DNA of 64,000 nt, from the NCBI RefSeq assembly GCF_900100375.1, contig NZ_FNEZ01000004.1:62001-126000 (forward strand). Direction: 5' to 3'. This stretch comes from Flavobacterium noncentrifugens (lineage in GTDB: Bacteria > Bacteroidota > Bacteroidia > Flavobacteriales > Flavobacteriaceae). The notes under the pieces were generated by a model. The model made no database searches and was not told the origin of the DNA. It worked only from the letters and a program-made list of their open reading frames with translations. The stretch's first letter is position 1. The number at the start of each line of letters is the position of its first letter. The position numbers and the translations under genes were made by a program. Shown here one piece after another: positions 23,348 through 32,627 of the stretch.

Positions 23348-24028
23348 TCATTTTCCAAGATTGGCTACTGTGTTAATTGTAAGCGCGACGATTATTGTAT
23401 TGTAGACAAATGATATTAGACTATGCATTAAAACGTAGCGTCGTACGATATTTGAAGAGACCTGAGTGTCAGAAACCTGAAAAGTCATTCCAATTACAAA
23501 AGAGAAGTATGCAAAATCAAGATAGTCGGATTTTTTTGAGCCAGGAAACTCAATACCTCCTATTTTGGAACCGGTGTGTAACTTTCCATGGTCGTGGTAA
23601 AGGTGCGCATACTTAATCGTGAAAATGGTGTGAAGCAATATCCACGAAAAGGCAACCGCAAGAAGATTGGCAATTTGTATGATGTAGCCATCCGCTGAAA
23701 CCTTACCCTTTGTAATCAAAAGCAGAACGGCCAAAAGGCTTGCGCAAATACAGATTAAAATTATGCTAAAAATGACTTTGAGCCCATCATCCTGCTTCTC
23801 GACAACATTGTGCTGTTCCTGAGCATTGGTTGTTGTAAACAGCCACCAGCTGAGAAATATCAATGTCCCGGTAAAGACATCCCACGCGATAAAACTATTT
23901 GTTATAATTTCTAAGCCAAACCATTGCGATACCATATATCCCACAATTGAAAGAACAACTGATATTGCTAATTTTTGATAACCGCTGGTTTTTACTATCC
24001 AGTTATTCGATGCTTCCTTATTCTTCAT
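23348..24028 (-). CDS. DUF1345 family membrane protein
   Basis: 226 aa with five or six membrane segments and the DUF1345 pattern DYLDFAYFSFVIGMTFQVSD, followed by RRYVLMHSLISFVYNTIIVA. The family has no assigned reaction. It sits with other membrane and envelope genes in the cargo block, in the same direction as the methyltransferase gene 79 bp upstream. Confidence 0.85.
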   Translation of the reverse strand: MKNKEASNNWIVKTSGYQKLAISVVLSIVGYMVSQWFGLEIITNSFIAWDVFTGTLIFLSWWLFTTTNAQEQHNVVEKQDDGLKVIFSIILICICASLLAVLLLITKGKVSADGYIIQIANLLAVAFSWILLHTIFTIKYAHLYHDHGKLHTGSKIGGIEFPGSKKSDYLDFAYFSFVIGMTFQVSDTQVSSNIVRRYVLMHSLISFVYNTIIVALTINTVANLGK

Positions 24029-24107
24029 TTGTTGTATTTATTTTATCAGTCGGAATTTTTATTCAATAGCCATTGTGAGTCTGTACAGCGATTTTGATTG
24101 CCAAGTT

Positions 24108-24863
24108 TTATTGTAGGCGCACAATCCATCTTCGAACATTGGCTATCATTTCTTTCTTATTATATATGACGTGTGCAATTGCAAAAATGGTACTGGCAAT
24201 CAATAATGTAAAGTTGTAATTTTTCTTGTTTTCCAAATAGTGGCAAGAGATTTCGAAGACAAAAAATATAATTAATATTCTCGAAAGCCGGCCGGATTCT
24301 CCTTTAACGATTTTATCCCAATTAAATTCCGATTTTGATTTGCGAAACTGCCAAATATCCGGCAGAAAAGCAGGTATGTGCTCAGCCCATCGGGTGTATT
24401 TAAACCCAAATTTATTTTTAAGTTGCATTTCTTTTGCTACCATCATCCTTTCCATATATAAAAAAAATAAAAGGCCAAATGATACGATAAACCAGAAATT
24501 CCCAGTAATAGCAATCATTCCCAGCCAGATTATGAAGTCCGCCAGGTATAGCGGATGCCTTACGACCGAATATGCTCCTGCATTATAATGTTGGTTGATA
24601 AAAAGTCCTCTGCTATCTTCCTTTTTAGGGCGTTCTGAGTAGCCAATGGTAATTATCCGGAAAACAAATCCTATCATACTTAGTGACAGGCACACTATTT
24701 CAAATAAACTTTCATAAGTAGATTTCCTAAGGAATAAGCCTTCAGGATATATTTCTGAATTCAGCAATACCAAATATCCAACGACAAGTACAATCTGTGG
24801 AAGTCCTTTGCCATATTTAAAGAGCCAAATACTTTGTTTTTCAAATTCTTCCTGAAACGGCAT
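24108..24863 (-). CDS. Membrane methyltransferase (ICMT/PEMT-type)
   Basis: 251 aa with several membrane helices. The SAM-binding signature of the isoprenylcysteine methyltransferase / phospholipid methyltransferase class is present (NAGAYSVVRHPLYLADFIIW), followed by the conserved acidic-aromatic segment (MERMMVAKEMQLKNKFG). The likely substrate is a lipid or a membrane-bound small molecule. The C-terminal 80 residues add two more helices. Bacterial members often sit near metal-efflux genes, as here. Confidence 0.8.
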   Translation of the reverse strand: MPFQEEFEKQSIWLFKYGKGLPQIVLVVGYLVLLNSEIYPEGLFLRKSTYESLFEIVCLSLSMIGFVFRIITIGYSERPKKEDSRGLFINQHYNAGAYSVVRHPLYLADFIIWLGMIAITGNFWFIVSFGLLFFLYMERMMVAKEMQLKNKFGFKYTRWAEHIPAFLPDIWQFRKSKSEFNWDKIVKGESGRLSRILIIFFVFEISCHYLENKKNYNFTLLIASTIFAIAHVIYNKKEMIANVRRWIVRLQ

Positions 24864-24935
24864 ATCTAAGTATATTGAGTGAATTTTTTATGTTTTGTAT
24901 GTTTGAAATAATATTGTAAATAGCACTATTGCTTG

Positions 24936-25109
24936 TTAATATCGTCTCAAATATGATTGCCGCAAGGCCAACAAGGCCAAGATCATTCCTATGAAAACAA
25001 TGATTATCGCCAGGACTATTAAAAACACACGAAGCCGTTTCATTGGCCTTGAAACGGGCTTGCGACTATAGCGTGAATGGCTTTTAAAGGCGGGTCTCTT
25101 TTTTGTCAT
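24936..25109 (-). CDS. Small single-pass membrane protein, 57 aa
   Basis: ATG at 25109 (MTKKRPAFKSHSRYSRK). About 27 residues are Arg/Lys-rich, then one strong membrane helix (VFLIVLAIIIVFIGMILALL), then a short basic end. No family recognised. It lies 45 bp after the DtxR-like gene in the same direction, so it may be cotranscribed. Only the composition and clean open frame support it. Confidence 0.45.
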   Translation of the reverse strand: MTKKRPAFKSHSRYSRKPVSRPMKRLRVFLIVLAIIIVFIGMILALLALRQSYLRRY

Positions 25110-25154
25110 TTCTACAAAGTGGCTAATTTATTTTTCATTATTTCGACTGCCTTT

Positions 25155-25568
25155 TTACTTGCGATCTGGACTTCCTGGGATGAATTTGCCAAATATATCG
25201 TGACGCGGACAATCGAGAAACGCGAATAACTTTTCTGAAAGCATATCGGAATTGACAGCTTGCAATTGGGTAGCAAGCGCTGCCGCTTCGACATTTTCAA
25301 TTTTTAACTTCCTTACAAGCAATAACTGCCAAAACAAATATCTTCTCAATATGATAATCGCCTCCCGCTCACCGCTTTCAGAAAGACTTGTTCCATAATA
25401 TGGATTGTGAACCACAAGATCTTTTGCAGCCAGCTTTTTAACCATATCCGTTACGGATGACGCTTTTGTAGATACGAGTAATGCTAAGGCATTTGTACTT
25501 ACATTTTCGTTTTGTTTATGGGTATATAGATAAATTTGTTTTAAGTATTCCTGTTCTGATGGGGTCAT
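25155..25568 (-). CDS. DtxR/MntR-like regulator with altered metal-site residues
   Basis: About 137 aa from MTPSEQEYLKQIYLYT (ATG 25568). The winged helix is well kept (ALALLVSTKASSVTDMVKKL), and the dimerisation helices match the family (LFWQLLLVRKLKIENVE, ending in CPRHDIFGKFIPG). The metal-binding helix normally reads like xxLEHxxS, but here it is ALATQLQAVNSD, with Glu and His replaced. The upstream His of the KHRLW segment is also missing (RRYLFW). No SH3-like domain follows. It may bind DNA without metal control. It starts 5 nt after the sulfatase gene, in one operon. Confidence 0.75.
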   Translation of the reverse strand: MTPSEQEYLKQIYLYTHKQNENVSTNALALLVSTKASSVTDMVKKLAAKDLVVHNPYYGTSLSESGEREAIIILRRYLFWQLLLVRKLKIENVEAAALATQLQAVNSDMLSEKLFAFLDCPRHDIFGKFIPGSPDRK

Positions 25569-25573
25569 ATCAA

Positions 25574-27532
25574 TTACTTTAATAATTTGTTTGTAAAAAG
25601 ATAATCTGCAGTTTGATACCAAGCAATCGTTTCTTCTAAAAAAGCGATGTCCATTGGAAGTTCTTGAAGACTATTATCCGCTTTGTTCCATTTATAAATG
25701 GCTTGTTTTTTCTGGTCAGAAAGGATTACAACTTTATTATTTTTCATTAAACCAAGTTTTCTATATGTTCCTACAAATGCGCGCTCTTCAAAGGAATTTG
25801 CCAAAACATCCTGTCCGAAGAAATTGGAATTATAATCCCATCCCAAAAGGGCGAAAAGTGTCGGGAATATGTCTATTTGCGAGCAAAGTTTTGAATTCTT
25901 TTGATTCAGTGTCTGAGGCAGATTAACAATCATTGCTGGAATATGGTAGTTTGCCACATCAATGGCATCTTTACCAGCACTGCTTGCACAATGGTCGCCA
26001 ATAATTACAAACACAGTATTATTATACCACGCCTTTTTTGATGCGCTACTAAAAAATGCCCGCAATGCATAGTCAGTGTATTTTACGGCTCCCTCGCGAC
26101 TGGTTCCCGATGGGATGTCAATCTTTCCGGATGGGTAAGTATATGGCCGGTGGTTTGACGTTGTCATTATAAAATTAAAAAATGAAGAGCCGTTTTTATA
26201 TTGTTCATCTGCTACAGTAAGCATCTTATTGTAGATGTCCTGATCGCAAATTCCCCAGGCATTTTCAAATGTCACTTCATTGCCTGCAATATTGTTCCTT
26301 ACAGTTTTTATCTTATCACTTAGAACACTACCGCGACCTCTATCATATATGGTAAATCCATTCCCGCCGAAATATGCATTCATATTGTCGAAGTAACCGT
26401 CGCCGCCATAAAAGAAATTGCATTCGTACTTTTTAGACTTAAAAACATTTGCAACAGTATAGAGATCTTGGTTTTCAGGCCTTTTTACGATACTTTGTCC
26501 GGGAGTTGGCGGAATTGATAGTGTGACGGCTTCCATACCACGGACGGTTCTCGTGCCAGTAGCAAAAATGTTTTCAAAAAATATACTTTTCTGGGCTAAG
26601 CTATCCATAAATGGAGTGATGTTTTGCTCGTTTCCAAATTCGCGCATAAAACTGCCACTTAAACTTTCTACCAGTATAAAAACCACATTATACTTTTGTG
26701 GCACTTTAGCTGTATCAATAATCCTACGATGAATTGAGGGATATTTTCCAGTGAACGAAACGTGTGAGCCAGATAGTTTTTTCCGCACAATTTTGAATGC
26801 CTTATTCTTATCTATAGCGGTATAAAACTCGCTGTACTTCATTTGGTTATTTCTAAATGCAGCAAAAAAAGAGTAAATACCTGATTTTGAAATTTCTGAA
26901 TTATAGCGATTTTGCGACCATTCTGCCTCAGCGTTCGATACAAAAGCAGTAAAGCAAACCAATGTCAGCAAGGTTACTGAAAGGATAGCGATTCTAATGG
27001 AAGATTTGGCAGGGGAGCGAAATGCATTTTTAAAAGATTTCCGTCTTGAAAATGTCAGTATAACTAAGGATGTTATAATCAATGCGCCACCAAGTAGTAA
27101 AGGCAAGGGGTAAGATTCTTCAACATTTGCGACAACTTCATGTGTATAAATTAAGTAATCGACTGCTATGAAATTGAATCGCGTCCTGAATTCATCCCAA
27201 AAAGTGATTTCGGCAAAGAAAACCAACACCAATAAAAACACAGTCAGGAATATAAAAAAGCGAATTAAAATCTTATCTGCTAGTGTGCCAATCCATTTAT
27301 TTGGGATGATCGTGTAATAAATAACTGCCGGAAATACAATAAACGAAATGGTTCCTATGTCAAAAAATAAACCTATTAATATCGTTTTTAAGAAATTGAG
27401 AATATTCCAGGAAACGTCATCATATTGCCAAATAAAAAATACCAATCTTAATAACAATGATACAGAAAGAAACCACAGAGTGAAATCTCTCAACAGGGAA
27501 TACCTCAGGTATGATGTGCGTTTTATATACAT
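25574..27532 (-). CDS. LTA synthase-like membrane sulfatase
   Basis: 652 aa. Five N-terminal membrane segments (residues about 10-190), then a large periplasmic alkaline-phosphatase-like domain: ILVESLSGSFM (metal ligand Glu), the nucleophile Thr in TGTRTVRGMEA, and the metal-binding VIIGDHCAS. This matches the LtaS/phosphoglycerol transferase group. In Gram-negative Bacteroidetes the likely reaction is transfer of a phosphoglycerol or phosphoethanolamine unit onto an envelope glycan or lipid. It is cotranscribed with the DtxR-like gene (5 nt). Confidence 0.85.
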   Translation of the reverse strand: MYIKRTSYLRYSLLRDFTLWFLSVSLLLRLVFFIWQYDDVSWNILNFLKTILIGLFFDIGTISFIVFPAVIYYTIIPNKWIGTLADKILIRFFIFLTVFLLVLVFFAEITFWDEFRTRFNFIAVDYLIYTHEVVANVEESYPLPLLLGGALIITSLVILTFSRRKSFKNAFRSPAKSSIRIAILSVTLLTLVCFTAFVSNAEAEWSQNRYNSEISKSGIYSFFAAFRNNQMKYSEFYTAIDKNKAFKIVRKKLSGSHVSFTGKYPSIHRRIIDTAKVPQKYNVVFILVESLSGSFMREFGNEQNITPFMDSLAQKSIFFENIFATGTRTVRGMEAVTLSIPPTPGQSIVKRPENQDLYTVANVFKSKKYECNFFYGGDGYFDNMNAYFGGNGFTIYDRGRGSVLSDKIKTVRNNIAGNEVTFENAWGICDQDIYNKMLTVADEQYKNGSSFFNFIMTTSNHRPYTYPSGKIDIPSGTSREGAVKYTDYALRAFFSSASKKAWYNNTVFVIIGDHCASSAGKDAIDVANYHIPAMIVNLPQTLNQKNSKLCSQIDIFPTLFALLGWDYNSNFFGQDVLANSFEERAFVGTYRKLGLMKNNKVVILSDQKKQAIYKWNKADNSLQELPMDIAFLEETIAWYQTADYLFTNKLLK

Positions 27533-27552
27533 TTTTTTAAGGAATTAAATAA

Positions 27553-27587
27553 AAAGACTGGTCGGCACTATAGGGTTGCCAGTCTTT
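27553..27587 (-). terminator. Hairpin upstream of the sulfatase gene
   Basis: Stem aaagactgg (27553-27561) with ccagtcttt (27579-27587), partly paired inside, with A/T tracts. It would end the transcript of the 27839-27645 gene. Confidence 0.6.
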
Positions 27588-27644
27588 AAATTGAAAGGTT
27601 ATAAGTGTTAATGCCGATAGAGCATTAGACAAAATCTTTTGAAT

Positions 27645-27839
27645 TTATTTGACACTCTTTGTCATTTGCATTTTATGCAGCAATAGACACAAGTACATTA
27701 TAGCGACGGTCGCTGTGGCTATATTTATTCCATTCGGTAAAGGCCCGCACGGAAGTATTTCTTTGTAACCTAAACGACAACCGTTGATTATTAAAGACGC
27801 GGCTAACATCCATAGAAGGAGCGTTCGCACAAATTTCAT
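27645..27839 (-). CDS. Small membrane protein, 64 aa
   Basis: Two hydrophobic segments (LLLWMLAASLIINGC and INIATATVAIMYLCLLL) joined by a loop with GCRLGYKEILPCGPLPN. It looks like other short uncharacterised Bacteroidetes membrane proteins with a conserved GPLPNG loop. It is followed by a terminator and preceded, about 105 bp upstream, by the ZIP gene. Confidence 0.6.
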   Translation of the reverse strand: MKFVRTLLLWMLAASLIINGCRLGYKEILPCGPLPNGINIATATVAIMYLCLLLHKMQMTKSVK

Positions 27840-27944
27840 ATCATTAATTTATTTATTTACGTGGGCGGAACCCTTAATATCGATTTGCGGAATTGTAGCT
27901 GTATCAGTTATGTTTTTCATTATAAATGATACCGAATTATTTAA

Positions 27945-28676
27945 TTATGCGATCATCCCTAAAATCAAAAACAAAAGAAAACCAAGAAAAAAACATGCAG
28001 TTTGAATGGGTGACTCCTGTTCTTCGTGCGCCTCGGTAAGTAACTCCTCAGTGACTAGGAACAGTAATGCTGCTAACCCGAAAGAAAGTACCAGTTCCAA
28101 AAATTCCTGAGATAGATTTGACAGTAAAGAAATCCCTAACAATGCCCCGACAAAGAAAGTTATGCCTAACGCCAACAAAATCAAAAAGCTTTTTGATTTT
28201 GAAATAGTGCTGCTGCGAAATGCAATTATAACAGCCAGTCCTAAAGAAAATGTTTCCAGTCCAAGTGCCACAGCTAATAAAATGCCTTCCTTTTTTCCGG
28301 CAGCAAAACCAACTCCCAACAAAAGACCATCAATAGCCAAATCGATCACTAATGCACTTAGTAAACCATATGGCAATGGACGATCAACGTCAGGATCTGT
28401 ATATTCCGTCTTCCTGCCTTCAGTAAAATATTTCACAAAAAGCATTACTATAATGCCCATACTAAAACCAATCCCAACTTCAATTGGCTGATGGTTCTTT
28501 ATGATGTCAGGTAATAGCTCTACAGCAACTACAGAAAACACAACACCAGCCGCAAAGTGCAGTACGGAGCTACGGAAAATTCCTCCCGGATCTCTGAACA
28601 CAGCAATGGCACCACCTGCAATAATCGTAATTACTGGCAACAATGCGTATGCTAAAGCTTCCGAGATAACAGCCAT
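27945..28676 (-). CDS. ZIP-family metal transporter
   Basis: 243 aa with about seven or eight membrane segments. ZIP features: HFAAGVVFSVVAVELLPDI in the first half, and the helix-4/5 pair LVIDLAIDGLLLGVGF and LAVALGLETFSLGLAV. The canonical helix-4 HNxPEG is here DLAIDG, so the binuclear metal site differs from classical ZupT/ZIPB, and the ion specificity is open. It heads downhill transport of a divalent metal across the inner membrane. It follows the MgtC gene by 17 nt in the same operon. Confidence 0.8.
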   Translation of the reverse strand: MAVISEALAYALLPVITIIAGGAIAVFRDPGGIFRSSVLHFAAGVVFSVVAVELLPDIIKNHQPIEVGIGFSMGIIVMLFVKYFTEGRKTEYTDPDVDRPLPYGLLSALVIDLAIDGLLLGVGFAAGKKEGILLAVALGLETFSLGLAVIIAFRSSTISKSKSFLILLALGITFFVGALLGISLLSNLSQEFLELVLSFGLAALLFLVTEELLTEAHEEQESPIQTACFFLGFLLFLILGMIA

Positions 28677-28693
28677 TATTTTTTGCTTTTGAG

Positions 28694-29155
28694 TTAGTCG
28701 ATATCGTTATGGTGGATTTTCATCATTTTCTTTTTCCAACGCACATACCATTTTTGATGATGGAGTGACAGTAAGAAATATAATGCCAAAGAACTCACGA
28801 TTGCAATCACGAACATATTGAGCCCTATCGCGACACCCACTGCGGATGTACACCATATGGTAGCCGCAGTGGTTAAACCATGCGAAGTTCCTGCACTATT
28901 GTTTCTGTAAATTATACCGGCTCCCAAAAAACCAACGCCAGTTACAATATTTGCTATGATCCGTGATGTTGCAGCAATATCCTTTACAAGATGGACCGCA
29001 ATAGCGGTAAATAATGTTGCTCCGATACAGACCGCTGCATACGTTCTAATCCCGGCATCACTACCATGTTTTTCCCTATCAAATCCAATGAAAGCACCTA
29101 ACAGAAAAGAAATGATCAGTTTAAGCAGTATTGGCAATTCTTCGGCGATATCCAT
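28694..29155 (-). CDS. MgtC/SapB family membrane protein
   Basis: 153 aa from MDIAEELPIL (ATG 29155), chosen because the longer frame starts inside the ATPase gene. Four or five helices carry the MgtC signature LGAFIGFDREKHGSDAGIRT, then GFLGAGIIYRN and GLTTAATIWCTSAVGVAIGL. The soluble C-terminal domain of full MgtC is absent; a basic tail replaces it. The start codon overlaps the stop of the ATPase gene. MgtC proteins modulate Mg2+ homeostasis or the ATP synthase. Confidence 0.85.
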   Translation of the reverse strand: MDIAEELPILLKLIISFLLGAFIGFDREKHGSDAGIRTYAAVCIGATLFTAIAVHLVKDIAATSRIIANIVTGVGFLGAGIIYRNNSAGTSHGLTTAATIWCTSAVGVAIGLNMFVIAIVSSLALYFLLSLHHQKWYVRWKKKMMKIHHNDID

Positions 29156-31275
29156 TACAATTTCATCCTTTGAATCCTTACTGCATTTAAAATAGCAAGC
29201 AAAGCGACACCTACGTCGGCAATTACAGCCTCCCATAGCGTAGCAATACCACCAGCACCTAATCCTAAAACAACCATCTTTACAACCATTGCAAGGATGA
29301 TATTTTGCCAGACAATTTGTTTGGTGATTTTGCCAATTTTAATCGCTGTAACAATTTTCGAAGGTTGATCGTTCTGGATGACAATATCGGCCGTTTCGAT
29401 AGTTGCATCGCTTCCAAGACCGCCCATTGCAATACCTGCATCGGCAAGCGCAACGACAGGCGCATCATTTACACCGTCACCCACAAACGCGATGTGACTT
29501 CCTTCGTTTTTCAAGGCCTGAACTTTTTCGACTTTTCCTTCAGGAAGTAAATCACCATATGCATTGTCAATTCCTAGTGTTTTGGCTACTTCGTCAACAA
29601 CCGCTTGTTTATCGCCTGAAAGCATTACTGTCTTAATATTTAGTGCATGCATGTCGGTTATGGCCTGTTTGGCATCTTCTTTAATCTTATCCGCAATTGT
29701 GATGTAGCCGCTGTATTTGTTATCAACTGCAAACACTACGATAGTGTAAACAATGCTGTCAATTTCGGCAGGATAGTCAATTTTGAATTTCTTCATCAGT
29801 TTAGTGTTACCGGCAAGAACCTCTTTTCCATCAATTTTACCTGTGAGGCCATGTCCCGAAACTTCCTCCACACCAGCGATGTTTAATCCTCTGGCACCAT
29901 CTTTTCCCGCGTGTTCAATTATTGCCAAACCAATAGGATGCGTCGACTGGCTTTCTATAGCTGCTGCCAATTTGATTAGATATGACTCATCTATATCCTT
30001 TGCGACAACTGCCTGTACTTTAAAAATGCCTTCGGTCAAGGTCCCGGTCTTGTCCATGACTATGACATTAATACCTGTCATTACATCAAGGAAATTAGAA
30101 CCTTTAAATAGAATACCATTGCGGGAAGCCAATCCGATACCTCCGAAGTATCCAAGTGGAATTGATACCACCAAGGCACAAGGACAACTTATCACTAAAA
30201 AGACCAATGCCCTGTAGAACCATTCGTTAAAATCATAAGATGCAACAAAAAAGTACGGCAAAAAGCACACTGCCAGTGCCAACGCAAAGACAATAGGCGT
30301 GTAGATTTTAGCAAATCGACTAATAAAAAGCTGCGTTTGTGATTTCCTTGCAGTTGCGTCCTGCACCATTTCGAGAATTTTGCTCAGCTTACTGTCCTGG
30401 AAAAGCGAAGTCACTTTAATTTCTGCAACGGTGTTCAGATTTATCATTCCGGCATAAATCATTTCCCCTTTACTTTTAGAATCCGGCTTACTTTCTCCTG
30501 TAAGTGCAGCTGTGTTGAACGATGCTTTTTCAGAAATCATCTCCCCGTCAAGCGCAACCTTTTCACCCGGCTTCACGCGGATAATCTCATCAAGTTTGAT
30601 GTCTTTGGGATTTATAACTTCTTCGGATCCATTCCTGATCACTGTTACTTCGTCCGGGCGAATATCCAGCAGTGCTTTAATGCTTCTTTTTGCACGATTT
30701 ACAGCTGCATCCTGAAACCATTCTCCGATAGAATAGAACGCCATTACCGCAACTCCTTCACTGTATGAGCCAATTGCAAATGCCCCAATTGTTGCCACGC
30801 TCATCAGAAAAAATTCATTAAAAAAATCAAATCTTATTGCCTTGCGCCATGCCATATAAAGGACATTGTAACCGGCCAACAGGTATGCTGCAGCAAAAAT
30901 GATGAGGTTGAAAGGAAATGGAGGAACATATTCAAACCCAAATTCCAGCGTTAACATGGCGAATAAAACAACAATAGCTAACAACAGTTGCCAATGACTC
31001 TTCCACCCTGAATTATCTTCGGATATACCTTCGTGGTCATGATCATCACCATCTTCATCATGATCTTCATCGTCAGTATGAGCGGGTTTTTTTGCTTTCA
31101 CACGCGCTGAATTCAATGCTGAATTTTCCTGCTCAGTAATTGCAGATTGCGTAACATTTGATTCAGATTTCGACTCGTTTTCTTTTTCAACAGTTTTTTT
31201 GACTGATTTCATTTTTTTGATTTCTGGCGGAATGGCTTTGATTTTACCATCATCCGGATTACTTTCTTTTTTCAT
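29155..31275 (-). CDS. Zn/Cd-type heavy-metal P-type ATPase
   Basis: 706 aa P1B-ATPase. Membrane CPC motif (SCPCALVVSIPLG), phosphorylation site DKTGTLTEG, TGES loop, HP locus (STHPIGLAI) and hinge GDGVNDAPVVALADAGIAMG are all present. The N-terminus (1-95) is Lys/Glu-rich with a His/Asp-rich run (HTDDEDHDEDGDDHDHEG) in place of a CxxC HMA domain, which fits Zn or Cd binding. It exports divalent soft metals from the cytoplasm. First gene of an operon with MgtC and ZIP. Confidence 0.9.
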   Translation of the reverse strand: MKKESNPDDGKIKAIPPEIKKMKSVKKTVEKENESKSESNVTQSAITEQENSALNSARVKAKKPAHTDDEDHDEDGDDHDHEGISEDNSGWKSHWQLLLAIVVLFAMLTLEFGFEYVPPFPFNLIIFAAAYLLAGYNVLYMAWRKAIRFDFFNEFFLMSVATIGAFAIGSYSEGVAVMAFYSIGEWFQDAAVNRAKRSIKALLDIRPDEVTVIRNGSEEVINPKDIKLDEIIRVKPGEKVALDGEMISEKASFNTAALTGESKPDSKSKGEMIYAGMINLNTVAEIKVTSLFQDSKLSKILEMVQDATARKSQTQLFISRFAKIYTPIVFALALAVCFLPYFFVASYDFNEWFYRALVFLVISCPCALVVSIPLGYFGGIGLASRNGILFKGSNFLDVMTGINVIVMDKTGTLTEGIFKVQAVVAKDIDESYLIKLAAAIESQSTHPIGLAIIEHAGKDGARGLNIAGVEEVSGHGLTGKIDGKEVLAGNTKLMKKFKIDYPAEIDSIVYTIVVFAVDNKYSGYITIADKIKEDAKQAITDMHALNIKTVMLSGDKQAVVDEVAKTLGIDNAYGDLLPEGKVEKVQALKNEGSHIAFVGDGVNDAPVVALADAGIAMGGLGSDATIETADIVIQNDQPSKIVTAIKIGKITKQIVWQNIILAMVVKMVVLGLGAGGIATLWEAVIADVGVALLAILNAVRIQRMKL

Positions 31276-31315
31276 CTTTAATATTTTAAATTGAATAATA
31301 GATATTTTAAGTAAG

Positions 31316-31357
31316 CTGTCACCTCCGCCAACGGCTAGACTGTTGGCGGTTTTTGAC
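31316..31357 (-). terminator. Hairpin between the CzcB-like and ATPase genes
   Basis: Stem ccgccaac (31325-31332) with gttggcgg (31342-31349), enclosed by an outer ctgtca/tgacag pair. It ends the czc operon before the ATPase operon begins. Confidence 0.6.
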
Positions 31358-31419
31358 AGATTTAATCCTCCCAGACTAACCTGTTAGTGTTTGCAGTGAG
31401 GTAATTTTTATTTTGTTGT

Positions 31420-32604
31420 TTATTCTTCCTCACCGCTATTTTTCATTTTTGACAACAAATCATAAGCGCCGTTAGTAACTACTTTCCAACTTTGATACTC
31501 AGTACCTTCATCGAAAATGAGTTCAGTAAAATTCAATTCTGAAACGCCTGTTTTGACATTAACCATTTTGAAATGTGTGCCGCCGTCGTTCTTCGCATCT
31601 TTCGTCTTGTCGTCTTCGATGAATAAATATTTACTTCCTTCGAATTCCACTATAGCTTTTGAAACAACTGATGGGACTTGTGAACTTCCACTTTCAACCA
31701 AAGCTTTCAAATACATCCCGGGTAATAGTGTCCGATCTTCTTTGTCCAGCTTACAGTGTATTTGAACAGTTCGCTCAGCGCTAATTTCACGGCCAATTAA
31801 GGCAACTGTAGCAGTTCTTTCCTTACTTTCATTTGCTAAAGTAAACCTCACTTTTTGTCCTATCTGAAGTTTAGGAACATCCTTTTCAAATACAGTCAAT
31901 TCTGCGTGGAGATTTCCAGTGTCGGCAATTTTAAAAAGAACGTCTTCGGCATTTACAAACGCCCCAATATTAGTATTAACCTGGGTAACATATCCATTGA
32001 TCGGGGAGTAAAGCGGAATTGCGTTTTGGATATTTCCCGCTTCAAGACTTCCAATGTTGACGTTCATCAATTGCAGTTTAGATCTCAACCCTGCAACGCG
32101 AGCCCGGACACTTTCATATTCTGCTTTTGATTTTTGTAATGTCTTTAGTGCATTTATATTCTCTTTAGACAATTGAACCTGACGGTCATAATCTTGTTTC
32201 AAGTAATTAAGTTGGCTTTTGAGGTCAATGTAATCCTGCTGCGGCTGGATGTAATCTGGATTTTGCATCATTGCAACCAATTGCCCTTTGCTTACTTTCA
32301 TTCCCTGTAATAAAGAAGTGCTTTTCACAAACCCTCCAAACGGAGTAGAGATTGAAACCAAATTTTGAGGCGGCACATCGAGAATGCCATTTACTTTTGT
32401 AGTACCGCTAAGAGCTTTAGACTCAATCGATCCAAGTTCTATAGCTGCTGATTTGAATTGCTGCGCCGTAATTTCTACAATGTCAGATTGTGGAGCGGCG
32501 GAGGTTTCCTCTTTTGCTGGCTCGGATTCCTTGGCTTTATCGCCACATGCTGTGAAAAGTGTTACAGCTAAAAATAACATTGATGCTTTATATATAATAT
32601 TCAT
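31420..32604 (-). CDS. czcB: RND efflux periplasmic adaptor (CzcB/CusB-like)
   Basis: 394 aa lipoprotein: lipobox LFTACGDK at residues 16-23. Lipoyl/barrel-sandwich halves flank a coiled coil (KSQLNYLKQDYDRQVQLSKE, about 120-175), followed by beta-barrel and membrane-proximal domains (LPGMYLKALVESG). It links the inner-membrane pump to the outer-membrane channel for metal export. It follows the CzcA-CzcC fusion gene by 23 nt. Confidence 0.9.
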   Translation of the reverse strand: MNIIYKASMLFLAVTLFTACGDKAKESEPAKEETSAAPQSDIVEITAQQFKSAAIELGSIESKALSGTTKVNGILDVPPQNLVSISTPFGGFVKSTSLLQGMKVSKGQLVAMMQNPDYIQPQQDYIDLKSQLNYLKQDYDRQVQLSKENINALKTLQKSKAEYESVRARVAGLRSKLQLMNVNIGSLEAGNIQNAIPLYSPINGYVTQVNTNIGAFVNAEDVLFKIADTGNLHAELTVFEKDVPKLQIGQKVRFTLANESKERTATVALIGREISAERTVQIHCKLDKEDRTLLPGMYLKALVESGSSQVPSVVSKAIVEFEGSKYLFIEDDKTKDAKNDGGTHFKMVNVKTGVSELNFTELIFDEGTEYQSWKVVTNGAYDLLSKMKNSGEEE

Positions 32605-32627
32605 GTCTTATGATTTTATCTGAATGA

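Noticed and set aside
27849-27920. 23-codon minus-strand frame before the 27839 gene
   Set aside because: Too short and without motifs; cannot be told apart from chance.
29283-30217. Long frames on the plus strand inside the Zn/Cd ATPase and RND pump genes
   Set aside because: They are shadow frames of strongly supported minus-strand genes.
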